Positions 27,110 through 34,577 of a stretch of DNA of 64,000 nucleotides are shown here, one piece after another. The stretch's first letter is position 1; the number at the start of each line of letters is the position of its first letter. Position numbers and translations under genes: made by a program. The notes beneath the pieces are model-generated. The model worked only from the letters and a program-made list of their open reading frames with translations, was not told the DNA's origin and did no database searches. Origin of the DNA: Lactococcus sp. S-13 (GTDB lineage Bacteria > Bacillota > Bacilli > Lactobacillales > Streptococcaceae); NCBI RefSeq assembly GCF_004210295.1, contig NZ_SDAK01000001.1:620001-684000 (forward strand), read 5' to 3'.

Positions 27110-27841
27110 TTATTTGATTGTCCAACCGCCATCAATTGGGACAACAGCTCCTGACATATAGTTGGCTTGCGGACTGGCTAGAAAAAGGGTTAATTCCGCC
27201 ACTTCGCTGGCACTTGCCCAGCGTTTTGCAGGTGTTTCTTGAGCAACCCATTTTGCCATCTGACCATCATTTTCAGTGAAATCTGCCGCATTCATCGGCG
27301 TGTCAATGGCGCCTGGCGCAATCGCTAGAACTTGAATGCCATGTTGCGCTTCATCTAAAGCTAATTGTTTCGTTAGACCAACGATAGCGTGTTTACTGGC
27401 CGTATAAGCCACGCCGCCACCACCAGCGACTAAGCCAGCGACCGATGCCATATTGATAATCACACCCGCATTTTGTGCCTTCATTTTTGGCAAAAAAGCC
27501 GAAATCATCAAATACATGGAGTTCAGATTAGTCGCAAGGATACGTTGCCAGAGCAAAAAATCAGTCTCTTCTAAGGTTTTATAGGCGTCCAAAACCCCCG
27601 CCGTATTGCATAAAATATCAATTTCACCAAGTTCGCCTGCCAACTTTTTAACCGCCGCTTCATCTGCTACATCGCAAATTTTGCTAGCAAATCCCTGCTG
27701 TGAATTCACCTCAGGGTCTGTTACCTCTTGAATGTCCACAGCGACAACTTGCGCCCCTTCACTTAAGAAAGCCTTGACTTGCGCAAGGCCGATGCCGCTT
27801 GCAGCGCCAGTGATTAGCACTTTTTTTCCAGAAAAATTCAT
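27110..27841 (-). CDS. Short-chain dehydrogenase/reductase (FabG-like)
   Basis: A 243-residue NAD(P)-dependent oxidoreductase of the SDR family. The cofactor loop is TGAASGIG near residue 13 and the catalytic Ser/Tyr/Lys are in MASVAG and YTASKHA near residue 150. It resembles FabG but lies outside the fatty-acid cluster, which has its own fabG at 48519. It lies ten bases after the Tad2-like gene and is probably co-transcribed with it. The substrate is unknown. Confidence 0.85.
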   Translation of the reverse strand: MNFSGKKVLITGAASGIGLAQVKAFLSEGAQVVAVDIQEVTDPEVNSQQGFASKICDVADEAAVKKLAGELGEIDILCNTAGVLDAYKTLEETDFLLWQRILATNLNSMYLMISAFLPKMKAQNAGVIINMASVAGLVAGGGGVAYTASKHAIVGLTKQLALDEAQHGIQVLAIAPGAIDTPMNAADFTENDGQMAKWVAQETPAKRWASASEVAELTLFLASPQANYMSGAVVPIDGGWTIK

Positions 27842-27851
27842 TCAAGCGCCC

Positions 27852-28091
27852 CTAGTCCACCAAAGCCCAGTCATTCGCCAAAACATCACAAGGCGTTGGC
27901 GCCCACATTGAGAATCCCTCGCCCTCACCAGAAACGTTGATGAGAAAATAGGGCGTCACCTCTAATTTTTCGCCTGATTCTAAAACAATCGAATCATAAA
28001 GCTTCACATAATTTTCCGCACCCGACCAACCTTGCGTACGGACTACTTTTTTCCCAGCTTTCAATAAAGCCAATGCTTCTTCAAAAATCAT
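27852..28091 (-). CDS. DUF2829 / Tad2-like small protein
   Basis: A 79-residue protein starting MIFEEALALLKAGKKVVRTQGW and ending in SMWAPTPCDVLANDWALVD. That is the DUF2829 pattern: an N-terminal FEEAL-L-GKKV-R-GW block and a C-terminal W-P-DLLA-DW block. Phage members (Tad2) bind and sequester the cyclic nucleotide signal of Thoeris defence. Here it lies in a chromosomal operon with an SDR and not in a prophage, so its role is open. The ATG at 28091 has GGAGG upstream; a longer frame lacks one. Confidence 0.75.
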   Translation of the reverse strand: MIFEEALALLKAGKKVVRTQGWSGAENYVKLYDSIVLESGEKLEVTPYFLINVSGEGEGFSMWAPTPCDVLANDWALVD

Positions 28092-28125
28092 TTGTTCCCT
28101 CCAAATTTTAAAACATATTGAGTTC

Positions 28126-28134
28126 ATTATAACA
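28126..28134 (-). promoter_or_regulatory. Extended -10 promoter of the Tad2-like/SDR unit
   Basis: The minus strand reads TGTTATAAT ending at 28126, about 35 bp ahead of the gene; the -35 region is weak. Confidence 0.5.
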
Positions 28135-28183
28135 AACTACGCAGAATTTTGCGGAAGATAAAATTTCAAATTTCTTTCTTGAT

Positions 28184-28212
28184 TTGTTCCCTTTGAAATT
28201 TTGTGTTATAAT
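28184..28212 (+). promoter_or_regulatory. Promoter of the antisense RNA
   Basis: TTGTTC (28184-28189), 17 bp, then TATAAT (28207-28212) with a TGT extension. It faces the toxin gene. Confidence 0.7.
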
Positions 28213-28218
28213 AATTTC

Positions 28219-28317
28219 AACAAAGTAGGACACGCAAAAAAACGGTCTGCGCTAACAGACCGCGTGTTCAAGCTTGGTTATGGGTGAACTAATCGCTAAT
28301 TGCGATTAGTTTTTTTA
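28219..28317 (+). ncRNA. Antisense RNA of a type I toxin-antitoxin locus
   Basis: A predicted RNA of about 100 bases from the promoter at 28184 to a strong terminator (ACTAATCGC, TAATT, GCGATTAGT, then T-run, 28288-28317). Its 3' part is complementary to the stop region and 3' tail of the small membrane peptide mRNA on the other strand, giving about 80 bases of 3'-3' overlap. An internal stem ACACGC..GCGTGT encloses GGTCTG..CAGACC. The arrangement matches TxpA/RatA-like loci. Confidence 0.6.
28236..28262 (-). terminator. Terminator of the toxin mRNA
   Basis: On the minus strand, CGGTCTG and CAGACCG flank a six-base loop and are followed by seven U. It lies within the antisense RNA, where it lacks a U-run, so each RNA can pass the other's terminator. 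Confidence 0.7.
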
Positions 28318-28430
28318 ATTTCAAGCCAGAGTCTGACTAGGTTAATTGCGAAGTCTAAAACTTCGATAATCATACCAAGTACCACCAGCATAAAATCCTC
28401 TCCATAACCAAGGAAATACCTTGACTTCAT
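28296..28430 (-). CDS. Small hydrophobic peptide, likely type I toxin (holin-like)
   Basis: A 44-residue peptide that begins MKSRYFLGYGEDFML, continues as one hydrophobic segment (VVLGMIIEVLDFAINLVRLW) and ends in a charged tail (LEIKKTNRN). A perfect AAGGAGGTG lies just before the ATG at 28430. Length, single span and basic C-terminus resemble the putative holin-like toxin family (Hol_Tox/TxpA type) more than Fst. Its 5' leader of about 70 bases can fold at AGGAGGGGAACCTCTT. A probable -10 (TATAGT, 28505-28510) lies right after the metG terminator. The antisense RNA opposite supports the toxin call. Confidence 0.6.
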   Translation of the reverse strand: MKSRYFLGYGEDFMLVVLGMIIEVLDFAINLVRLWLEIKKTNRN

Positions 28431-28513
28431 AGGCACCTCCTTCATCTAGAATTTGTCAGGGCGCATGAAACCAAGTGAACACTAAGAGGTTCCCCTCCTG
28501 ATATACTATACGT

Positions 28514-28550
28514 AAAAAAACGTGAAAAATCACAAATTTTCACGTTTTTT
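28514..28550 (-). terminator. Terminator of metG
   Basis: Arms AAAAAACGTGAAAA and TTTTCACGTTTTTT with an eight-base loop; near-symmetrical, so it may act both ways. Confidence 0.8.
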
Positions 28551-28584
28551 ATATTTGTTCTCATTTTTTATCTTTTGACAGTTG

Positions 28585-30573
28585 TTATCCAATCAATGAA
28601 CCCGCAGGCACATCAGCATCCACTGTCAACACGCGCAATTGATCACCAAATTCAGCTGACAAAATCATTCCTTGTGAAACGTATTTTTTCATCATTTTAC
28701 GTGGTTTCAAATTGGCAACAATTTGCAATTTCTTACCTACTAACTCTTGTTCATTTGGATAGAACTGACCAATTCCTGACAAGATTTGACGTGGTTCAGA
28801 ATCACCTGCATCCAATTTAAATTTCAATAATTTATCAGAACCTTCGACACGTTCAACTTCAAGCACTTCGGCAACTTTAAGTTCAATTTTTTCAAAATCA
28901 TCAAACTTAATTTGTGGCAAAGTCAAGTTCAACTCAACGTCTTCAGGCACCCACTCTTTTTCTGGCAAGACACCGCCAGCCATTTGTAATTGGATATAAG
29001 CCACCTCTTCTTCCACATCAAGACGCGGGAAGATTGGTTCACCTTTTGCGACAACTGGGTTTGTAAATGAATAGCCAAAAGCAAGATTTTCAAGTGAAAA
29101 TGATACTTCATCCATTCCCAATTGCTCGAAGATTTTACCTGAAGTTGCACGCATAAATGGTTGTAAAAGTGCGCCTGCAATCCGTAAATTTTCAGCCAAA
29201 TGATACAAAACATTATTCAATTTTGCTTTGTCGTCTTCTGATTTCGCAAGAACCCAAGGTGCTGTTTCATCAATATATTTATTTGTTCTTGAAATCAATG
29301 TCCAAACATCAGCCAAAGCCACGTTGAATTCAAATTTGTCCATTGCAGCATGGAAGTGAGTCATTGTTTGTGCAGTGACTTCTTCTAAACTTGCATCAAA
29401 TTCAGTCGAAATTCCTGTGTTTTCAATCTTACCATCATTGTATTTGTTAATCATTGAAACAGTACGATTCAACAAATTCCCCAAATCATTGGCCAAATCA
29501 AAATTAATCCGTCCAACAAAGTCTTCTGGAGTGAAAATGCCATCTTGTCCAAACGAAATCGCACGCATCAAATAATAACGAACCGCATCAAGACCATAAC
29601 GTTCAATCAACATCTCAGGATAAACAACATTTCCTTTTGATTTAGACATTTTTCCGTCTTTCATCAAGAGCCAGCCATGTCCGAACACTTGTTTTGGTGG
29701 TTCAATCCCTAGAGCTTTACAGAAAATTGGCCAATAAATCGTGTGGAAACGAACGATTTCTTTTCCGACCATGTTGACACCAGGCCAGAATTTTTTGTAT
29801 AGTGAGTCATCGTCACCATAAAAACCAAGGGCTGTTACGTAGTTAAAGAGCGCATCCAACCACACATAAATCACGTGTTTAGGATTTGATTTTACTGGGA
29901 TTCCCCATGTAAATGTTGTCCGAGAAACGGCTAAATCTTCCAAACCTGGTTTGATAAAATTATTAACCATTTCATTTTTGCGCATTTCTGGTTCAATGAA
30001 TGTTGGATTAGCTTCATAAAACTCAAGGAGCCAGTCTGCGTATTTACCCATGCGGAAGAAATAAGATTCTTCTTCGACCCACTCCACTTCATGTCCAGAT
30101 GGTGCAACCCCACCCGTCACATTACCTGCTTCATCTTTAAAAACTTCTTCAAGTTGAGTTTCAGTGAAAAATTCTTCATCTGAAACAGAGTACCAACCTG
30201 CATATTTGCCTAAGTAAATGTCATCTTGCTCAAGTAATTTTTCAAAGATTTTTTGAACGGCTTCTTCATGATAAGTATCTGTTGTACGGATAAATTTATC
30301 ATAAGAAATGTCCAATTTTTTCCATAATTCTTGAACATCAGCCGCCATTGGGTCTAAGTATTCTTTAGGCGTCATTCCCAATTCTTCAGCTTTACGTTGA
30401 ATTTTCATGCCGTGTTCATCAAGCCCTGTTAAATAAAAAGTATCAAAGCCCATCAAACGTTTGTAACGCGCAAGCACGTCACAAGCGATGGTCGTATAAG
30501 AACTCCCAAGGTGTAATTTCCCTGATGGATAATAAATCGGGGTTGTAATGTAAAAAGTTTTGTTTTCTGTCAT
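28585..30573 (-). CDS. metG: Methionyl-tRNA synthetase
   Basis: Charges tRNA-Met. The 662-residue chain has the class I motif [13 protein letters not shown] near residue 15 and [12 protein letters not shown] near residue 300. A C-terminal tRNA-binding domain of the EMAP/Trbp111 type covers the last 100 residues ([20 protein letters not shown]). The family's zinc cysteines are absent from the usual place, as in the zinc-less group. I start at 30573 ([10 protein letters not shown]) because AGAGGAAAAA precedes it; a longer frame has no such site. Confidence 0.96.
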   Translation of the reverse strand: MTENKTFYITTPIYYPSGKLHLGSSYTTIACDVLARYKRLMGFDTFYLTGLDEHGMKIQRKAEELGMTPKEYLDPMAADVQELWKKLDISYDKFIRTTDTYHEEAVQKIFEKLLEQDDIYLGKYAGWYSVSDEEFFTETQLEEVFKDEAGNVTGGVAPSGHEVEWVEEESYFFRMGKYADWLLEFYEANPTFIEPEMRKNEMVNNFIKPGLEDLAVSRTTFTWGIPVKSNPKHVIYVWLDALFNYVTALGFYGDDDSLYKKFWPGVNMVGKEIVRFHTIYWPIFCKALGIEPPKQVFGHGWLLMKDGKMSKSKGNVVYPEMLIERYGLDAVRYYLMRAISFGQDGIFTPEDFVGRINFDLANDLGNLLNRTVSMINKYNDGKIENTGISTEFDASLEEVTAQTMTHFHAAMDKFEFNVALADVWTLISRTNKYIDETAPWVLAKSEDDKAKLNNVLYHLAENLRIAGALLQPFMRATSGKIFEQLGMDEVSFSLENLAFGYSFTNPVVAKGEPIFPRLDVEEEVAYIQLQMAGGVLPEKEWVPEDVELNLTLPQIKFDDFEKIELKVAEVLEVERVEGSDKLLKFKLDAGDSEPRQILSGIGQFYPNEQELVGKKLQIVANLKPRKMMKKYVSQGMILSAEFGDQLRVLTVDADVPAGSLIG

Positions 30574-30629
30574 ATTTTTCCTCTTTCCGAGCAAATGAGG
30601 CTCGATATTTGAGAAGATTCTCATTAAAT

Positions 30630-30638
30630 ATTATATCA
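30630..30638 (-). promoter_or_regulatory. metG promoter (extended -10)
   Basis: The minus strand has TGATATAAT ending at 30630, about 57 bp before the metG start. It is back to back with the exoA promoter. Confidence 0.5.
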
Positions 30639-30672
30639 AAAAACCTCTAAAATCGCTTTGTCCGACTAAGTT

Positions 30673-30681
30673 TGGTATAAT
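30673..30681 (+). promoter_or_regulatory. exoA promoter (extended -10)
   Basis: TGGTATAAT at 30673-30681, about 80 bp before exoA; the -35 region is weak. Confidence 0.5.
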
Positions 30682-30759
30682 TAAGCATAGAAAAAGTGAG
30701 CTTTTTGCTGGGTTGTCTTTTGAAAATCCCTACTCACTTAAAATTAAAAAGGAAGAATA

Positions 30760-31620
30760 ATGAATTACAAATTTATTTCATGGAATATTGATTCACTAAA
30801 TGCAGCCTTGACTGGAGTTTCTGAACGGGCGGCTCTTTCGATGGCTGTCGTGGAAAATCTTGCCGCTGAAAATGCCGATATTATCGCCATACAAGAAACA
30901 AAGCTCTCTGATGATGCCAAAAAAGTAGGAAAACTTTACGAGATTTTGAACCAACATTTTCCGGAGTACACGATTGTCCATCGGATTAGTACTCCTCCTG
31001 CCCGAAAAGGTTATTCAGGAACGATGATGCTTTACAAAAAGAGCCTACCTGAGCCTATCGTGACCTTTCCGGAGATCGACGCCCCTGTGACAATGGATGC
31101 TGAGGGTCGAATCATCACGCTTGAGTTTCCTGAGTTTTTTGTAACGACCGTCTACACACCAAATAGCCAAGAAGGGTTGACTCGTCTTGACCTGCGTGGG
31201 GAATGGGATGATCGTTATCGTGCCTATCTTTGTCAGCTTGATCGCGAAAAACCTGTTTTTGCCTGTGGGGACTTCAATGCTGCCCATACGGAAATTGACC
31301 TCGCCAATCCGAGAGGAAATCAAAATACTGCTGGGTTCACGGATCAAGAGCGTGAAAAATTTGGCGCCTTGCTGGCAGCTGGTTTTACGGATAGTTTTCG
31401 TCAACTTCATCCCGAAGCTAAGGCTTATTTTGCGGAAGGAAAATCAAGCTACACTTGGTTTGCCCAACGGGCCAAAACGTCAAAAATCAATAATTCAGGT
31501 TGGAGGATTGATTATTGGCTCGTATCCAATCGCGTGGCGGAGCGTGTTTTGGTTTCTGAACCACTTGATTCTGGCGCTCGCTTGGATCATGTGCCGATTT
31601 TACTTGAATTTGAACTTTAA
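30760..31620 (+). CDS. exoA: Exodeoxyribonuclease III / AP endonuclease
   Basis: Repairs abasic sites and 3' blocked ends in DNA. The 286-residue chain has the exonuclease III pattern: SWNIDSLNA at the start, IIAIQETKL near residue 42, CGDFNAAHTEIDL near residue 170 and RLDHVPILLEFEL at the end with the catalytic His. AAAAGGAAG precedes the ATG. Single gene with its own promoter and terminator. Confidence 0.93.
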   Translation: MNYKFISWNIDSLNAALTGVSERAALSMAVVENLAAENADIIAIQETKLSDDAKKVGKLYEILNQHFPEYTIVHRISTPPARKGYSGTMMLYKKSLPEPIVTFPEIDAPVTMDAEGRIITLEFPEFFVTTVYTPNSQEGLTRLDLRGEWDDRYRAYLCQLDREKPVFACGDFNAAHTEIDLANPRGNQNTAGFTDQEREKFGALLAAGFTDSFRQLHPEAKAYFAEGKSSYTWFAQRAKTSKINNSGWRIDYWLVSNRVAERVLVSEPLDSGARLDHVPILLEFEL

Positions 31621-31642
31621 AAGAGCCGAAAGGTTCTTTTTT
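31619..31642 (+). terminator. Terminator of exoA
   Basis: AAGAGCC and GGTTCTT around GAAA, followed by TTTT, directly after the stop codon. Confidence 0.75.
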
Positions 31643-31643
31643 C

Positions 31644-31672
31644 TTGCCATTTCTTGGACTGAGCGATATAAT
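31644..31672 (+). promoter_or_regulatory. Promoter of a truncated GNAT gene
   Basis: TTGCCA (31644-31649), 17 bp, TATAAT (31667-31672), an intact promoter that now drives only a 30-codon remnant. Confidence 0.65.
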
Positions 31673-31698
31673 GATTAAAATTATTGATGGAGGACTTG

Positions 31699-31791
31699 AT
31701 GATGAGTGATAAAAACCTGCTTTTGGCTGAACATGAGACTTTGGAGACCACGCGCTTATTTTTACGAAAACTGGAGCTTTCAGATTTTTAA
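31699..31791 (+). pseudogene. Truncated GNAT-type acetyltransferase, N-terminal remnant
   Basis: A 30-residue frame starting MMSDKNLLLAEHETLETTRL and ending FLRKLELSDF followed by TAA. The segment LETTRLFLRKLELSDF is the usual beginning of RimJ/RimL-like GNAT acetyltransferases (LxTxRLxLRxxxxxD). The rest of the protein is missing; a terminator follows at once. A good ribosome site (GGAGG) and promoter are still present. A short functional peptide is possible but less likely than decay. Confidence 0.6.
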
Positions 31792-31795
31792 GCGT

Positions 31796-31826
31796 AAAAA
31801 AATGAGTGCATTCCACTCATTTTTTG
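31796..31826. terminator. Bidirectional terminator between the GNAT remnant and the ArsC-like gene
   Basis: AAAAAATGAGTG and CACTCATTTTTT around a five-base loop, with A/T runs on both sides; it overlaps the last codons of the minus-strand gene. Confidence 0.8.
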
Positions 31827-32176
31827 ATTTGTTCATAGGCTTCTGCTTTAAAGCCAATTTGCTCTACTTTCCCATTTTTTACAAGCAAGGGCCGTTTAAC
31901 TAGCATTCCGTTGGCGGAAAGGAGGTCAGCTTTTTCTTGGTCGGTCAGGGTCGCCATTTGATCTTTGAGATTCAAATCACGATAGACTAAGCCACTTGTG
32001 TTAAAAAATTTGTTGACAGGAAAATCTGCTTGGGCAAACCATTCTTGAAATTGTTCGCTTGTTGGAGGCGTGCTTTTCAAGTCGATGGCGCGGTAGCTGA
32101 TGCCTTGATTTTCTAAGGTTGCTTTGGCTTTTTTGCAAGTTGAACAGTTGGGATACCAATAGAAATCGACAACCAT
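31817..32176 (-). CDS. ArsC/Spx-family thioredoxin-fold protein
   Basis: A 119-residue protein with the CxxC motif in YWYPNCSTCKKAKATLE near residue 11 and the conserved RPLLVKNGK near residue 94. These are features of the ArsC/Spx superfamily. It lacks obvious RNA polymerase-binding traits of Spx, so a thiol reductase or YffB-like role is more likely. No ars genes are near. GAGGAAATA precedes the ATG. Confidence 0.8.
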   Translation of the reverse strand: MVVDFYWYPNCSTCKKAKATLENQGISYRAIDLKSTPPTSEQFQEWFAQADFPVNKFFNTSGLVYRDLNLKDQMATLTDQEKADLLSANGMLVKRPLLVKNGKVEQIGFKAEAYEQIKK

Positions 32177-32733
32177 ATTATATTTCCTCTTTCTTCCTAA
32201 TGCTTCTCACTACGTGGATTTGGGAAGCTTTATTATTTTACAATTTTAGAAGTATTTTCTTTATTTTCCTAAATATTTCTTGTTATATTGTGTATTTTCT
32301 GTGTATTTAAATAGGCAATCTTTTTGAAGCTTTAAGACTGATTTCACCTAAAATCTTTGTTGCTTATTCCAGCGTTTGAGAAGTTATTTTTATATAATCT
32401 GCATAGACAGTGCGCGTCTAATTTCTTAGTAATAGCTTCAATAATTACTCCATTTTTGTACATCATTGTTGTATGGCTTGTTCTAAATTCGTGAGTAACA
32501 AACGAACGTTTTAATTTATGAGATGGAACTTTCGTAAATTTTTTTAGAAATTTATCTAGGTTGCTCCCCTCATCACTTTTTTCGCAAAAATATATTTCTT
32601 GTCTTATCTATTTTTGATTATTTCAATTTACCTAGAAGATATGTGCATACCCACATATGGAGATTCAAGTTTTGATTTCTTGCTCCTTGCTTGGTAGATT
32701 GAAACACTATGAACATTATCCCCAAATTCTATT
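32177..32733. other. AT-rich spacer between the ArsC-like gene and the defence block
   Basis: This 557-bp stretch has no intact gene. Its central part (32344-32607) is a decayed integrase fragment on the minus strand. The remainder is AT-rich with stops in all frames and no clear promoter or strong hairpin. It marks the left border of an accessory region. Confidence 0.6.
32344..32607 (-). pseudogene. Tyrosine-recombinase (phage integrase) C-terminal remnant
   Basis: An open stretch of about 87 codons with no start reads ..SDEGSNLDKFLKKF.., then KRSFVTHEFRTSHTTMMYKN and GVIIEAITKKLDA. Compared with phage integrases (THGFRHTHASLLFEAGV, then ERLGH), the H-x-F-R box and the following helix remain, but the GH..TTxxYxH end with the catalytic Tyr is gone. 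Stops lie upstream in frame. It is the footprint of a lost mobile element beside the Abi and restriction genes. Confidence 0.6.
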
Positions 32734-33660
32734 TTATACCAATTTTTCAAAATTTGAAATCGTAATTCCCATAATTTCCAAAATATCATTGAAACTTATC
32801 GTTTGAAATTTGTCCTCATAGCATTCAAACAATTTTTTAATTTCAGAGTAAAATGTCGAAAATTGCGCTTTGTCCAAAACAGCTTTCATCATTACAATCG
32901 AAAGGAATAACTTTTTGTTATCAACTTCTGCTAACCGAAAATGATTTACAATATTTGCTGAACGGATATTTTTCAAATTTGAATTATAAACACGTTCTTC
33001 ATGGGCACATTTATTTCGCACAATATTTGTCATTTTGATAATAGCACTTAGGTCACTACTTGAAATTTGCAGGCTTTCTCCATATTGTACCTTGTATTTT
33101 TCACTATAAAATTTTGCAATTCTATTTTTGAGTGACTCCGTCAAAATTCCAAAAAGATAAGACACATTTCCAATCGTCAAATAATTCATCAAGACCCACA
33201 GCGGTACCTCACCGTGAACCTCCACATAGTGCTTAATTGAAGGCTCTTTATCAACACGGTCCGAAATGATTTTAGTCAACATTGAAATCTGCTTCATCAC
33301 ACTTTTGGGATCATCAATGTAATTACTCAACTCCAAATAAGCATTTGAGAACTCATAAGAAATTTGTGTTTTGATTGAGTTTTCAAAAATAAGCAAATTC
33401 TTTAACAAAATTGAGCGCAACTCTCTGTCAAACAAATACAGATTTCTCAATTCCTTAAAATCTGTCCCAGCCTTAGAAGTTTCTGGTTCAATCGGACGAC
33501 CATTCGCATCTTTTTCCAGAAACAAATCCTTATAGCCGTTAATGACATTATAATAGTTTTCTTGCTCCAAAAATCGCTTGGCTTTTTCGTCATCAGCCAC
33601 AATCAAACCGCGGTCTCTCAAAATACGCAACTGCTCATCAAAACTCTTAAATTCCTTCAT
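32734..33660 (-). CDS. Abi family (AbiF/AbiD type) HEPN protein
   Basis: A 308-residue abortive-infection protein. The start (FKSFDEQLRILRDRGLIVAD) and YYNVINGYKDLFL near residue 40 are the Abi_2 family pattern of lactococcal AbiD/AbiF. RNKCAHEERVYN near residue 214 gives the R-x4-H motif of HEPN ribonucleases. The expected role is to stop growth on phage attack by RNA cleavage. The ATG at 33660 follows GGAG at close spacing. A perfect consensus promoter and a terminated short RNA lie just upstream, so expression needs read-through. It is oriented with, but transcribed separately from, the restriction operon. Confidence 0.85.
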   Translation of the reverse strand: MKEFKSFDEQLRILRDRGLIVADDEKAKRFLEQENYYNVINGYKDLFLEKDANGRPIEPETSKAGTDFKELRNLYLFDRELRSILLKNLLIFENSIKTQISYEFSNAYLELSNYIDDPKSVMKQISMLTKIISDRVDKEPSIKHYVEVHGEVPLWVLMNYLTIGNVSYLFGILTESLKNRIAKFYSEKYKVQYGESLQISSSDLSAIIKMTNIVRNKCAHEERVYNSNLKNIRSANIVNHFRLAEVDNKKLFLSIVMMKAVLDKAQFSTFYSEIKKLFECYEDKFQTISFNDILEIMGITISNFEKLV

Positions 33661-33679
33661 TTTTCTCCTTCCTGAATAC

Positions 33680-33721
33680 AAAAAAGTCGGGGCACCGTAT
33701 GCTTCCCGACCTAATCTTATT
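33680..33721 (-). ncRNA. Short terminated leader RNA ahead of the Abi gene
   Basis: From the consensus promoter the RNA would start near 33721 and reach a hairpin with arms GTCGGG and CCCGAC (33705-33710 and 33686-33691) followed by six U at 33680-33685. That yields an RNA of about 42 bases, ending 20 bases before the Abi start codon. It may be an attenuator or a separate small RNA partner of the HEPN protein. Confidence 0.6.
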
Positions 33722-33727
33722 AACGTT

Positions 33728-33756
33728 ATTATACTAATTTAGCGCGGTAATGTCAA
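33728..33756 (-). promoter_or_regulatory. Perfect consensus promoter of the Abi locus
   Basis: The minus strand has TTGACA (33751-33756), 17 bp, TATAAT (33728-33733), the sigma-A consensus in every position. Confidence 0.85.
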
Positions 33757-33803
33757 TAGAAATCACTTTCATAGGGATTTCAAAGCTGTCTATTCCTTCA
33801 TTC

Positions 33804-34577
33804 TCAATTTTTGAAAATAAAATTTGTTACAAATGAACTCAAAATTGCCCCAATTAATGTGACTAACAACCAGAATATAAATCTACCCAGAAGTTTTTCG
33901 TTAAAGAAATACTGAATTCCATCACTCCACAGCGTTTTCTTAGCTATAAATCTATCTTCAACTTTGAGTTTCCTACTCATAGTCAATTTTAATACATCAT
34001 AAATAAAGTTTACTTTAGCAGTCGATGATTCTGAAATTTCAAACCATCTCTCTTGTAAATATAAATCAGCTTCTTCTTTGCCTTTAAGGAAATTATGAAT
34101 GTCGAAAGAATTAAAATCATATAGCTTATACATTTTAGGATCTGAAATGTAACTCTCAGAATAGTAATTTCCTAATAAATCATCTAAATCAATTTTCTTC
34201 AAATATCCAAGAATATTTTTACTCTGATTAGTTAATACTCGATACCTATTTTCAAGGCCCTCAAATCCAAACTTTTCCGAATTCATATTCCAGTGGATAA
34301 ACACCAATGACTTATTATTTTCAATAAACTGAAAGAAGTTGTCAAAAAGTTCTTTTTCAGCTTGATCAAGAGTTACGCCTTCTTTTAAGTATTTACTGAT
34401 TGAGAACTGAATTTTTTCTCTATTCTCAAACTTCATTATACTGATACTAGAAACTTTAGGAAATTCTTCCTTTTTTACATCTGAACAAGAATAGTGAATC
34501 AAAAGGTAATTTTGAGGATTTCTGGATATTTTGTTTAATTCTTCTTTGGCTTGCTTATATTCAAAGTATCTGCTCAT
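33804..34577 (-). CDS. Unknown protein with C-terminal membrane anchor, linked to the restriction operon
   Basis: I do not recognise this 257-residue protein with certainty. It is soluble and charged for about 225 residues and ends in one hydrophobic segment (FIFWLLVTLIGAILSSFV) and a short tail, so it is probably tail-anchored. FIHWNMNSEKFGFEGLENRY near residue 95 looks like a conserved core. Its start overlaps the stop of the helicase-methylase gene by four bases, which implies coupled translation and a shared role. A defence accessory is a fair inference; no enzymatic motif is clear. It is AT-rich compared with the flanking housekeeping genes. Confidence 0.5.
   Translation of the reverse strand: MSRYFEYKQAKEELNKISRNPQNYLLIHYSCSDVKKEEFPKVSSISIMKFENREKIQFSISKYLKEGVTLDQAEKELFDNFFQFIENNKSLVFIHWNMNSEKFGFEGLENRYRVLTNQSKNILGYLKKIDLDDLLGNYYSESYISDPKMYKLYDFNSFDIHNFLKGKEEADLYLQERWFEISESSTAKVNFIYDVLKLTMSRKLKVEDRFIAKKTLWSDGIQYFFNEKLLGRFIFWLLVTLIGAILSSFVTNFIFKN

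Noticed and set aside
28296-28430. The small peptide as an Fst/Ldr family toxin
   Set aside because: It lacks the PI-x-G core of Fst-type peptides, and the antisense partner does not show the direct-repeat pattern of par loci clearly. Holin-like toxin is closer.
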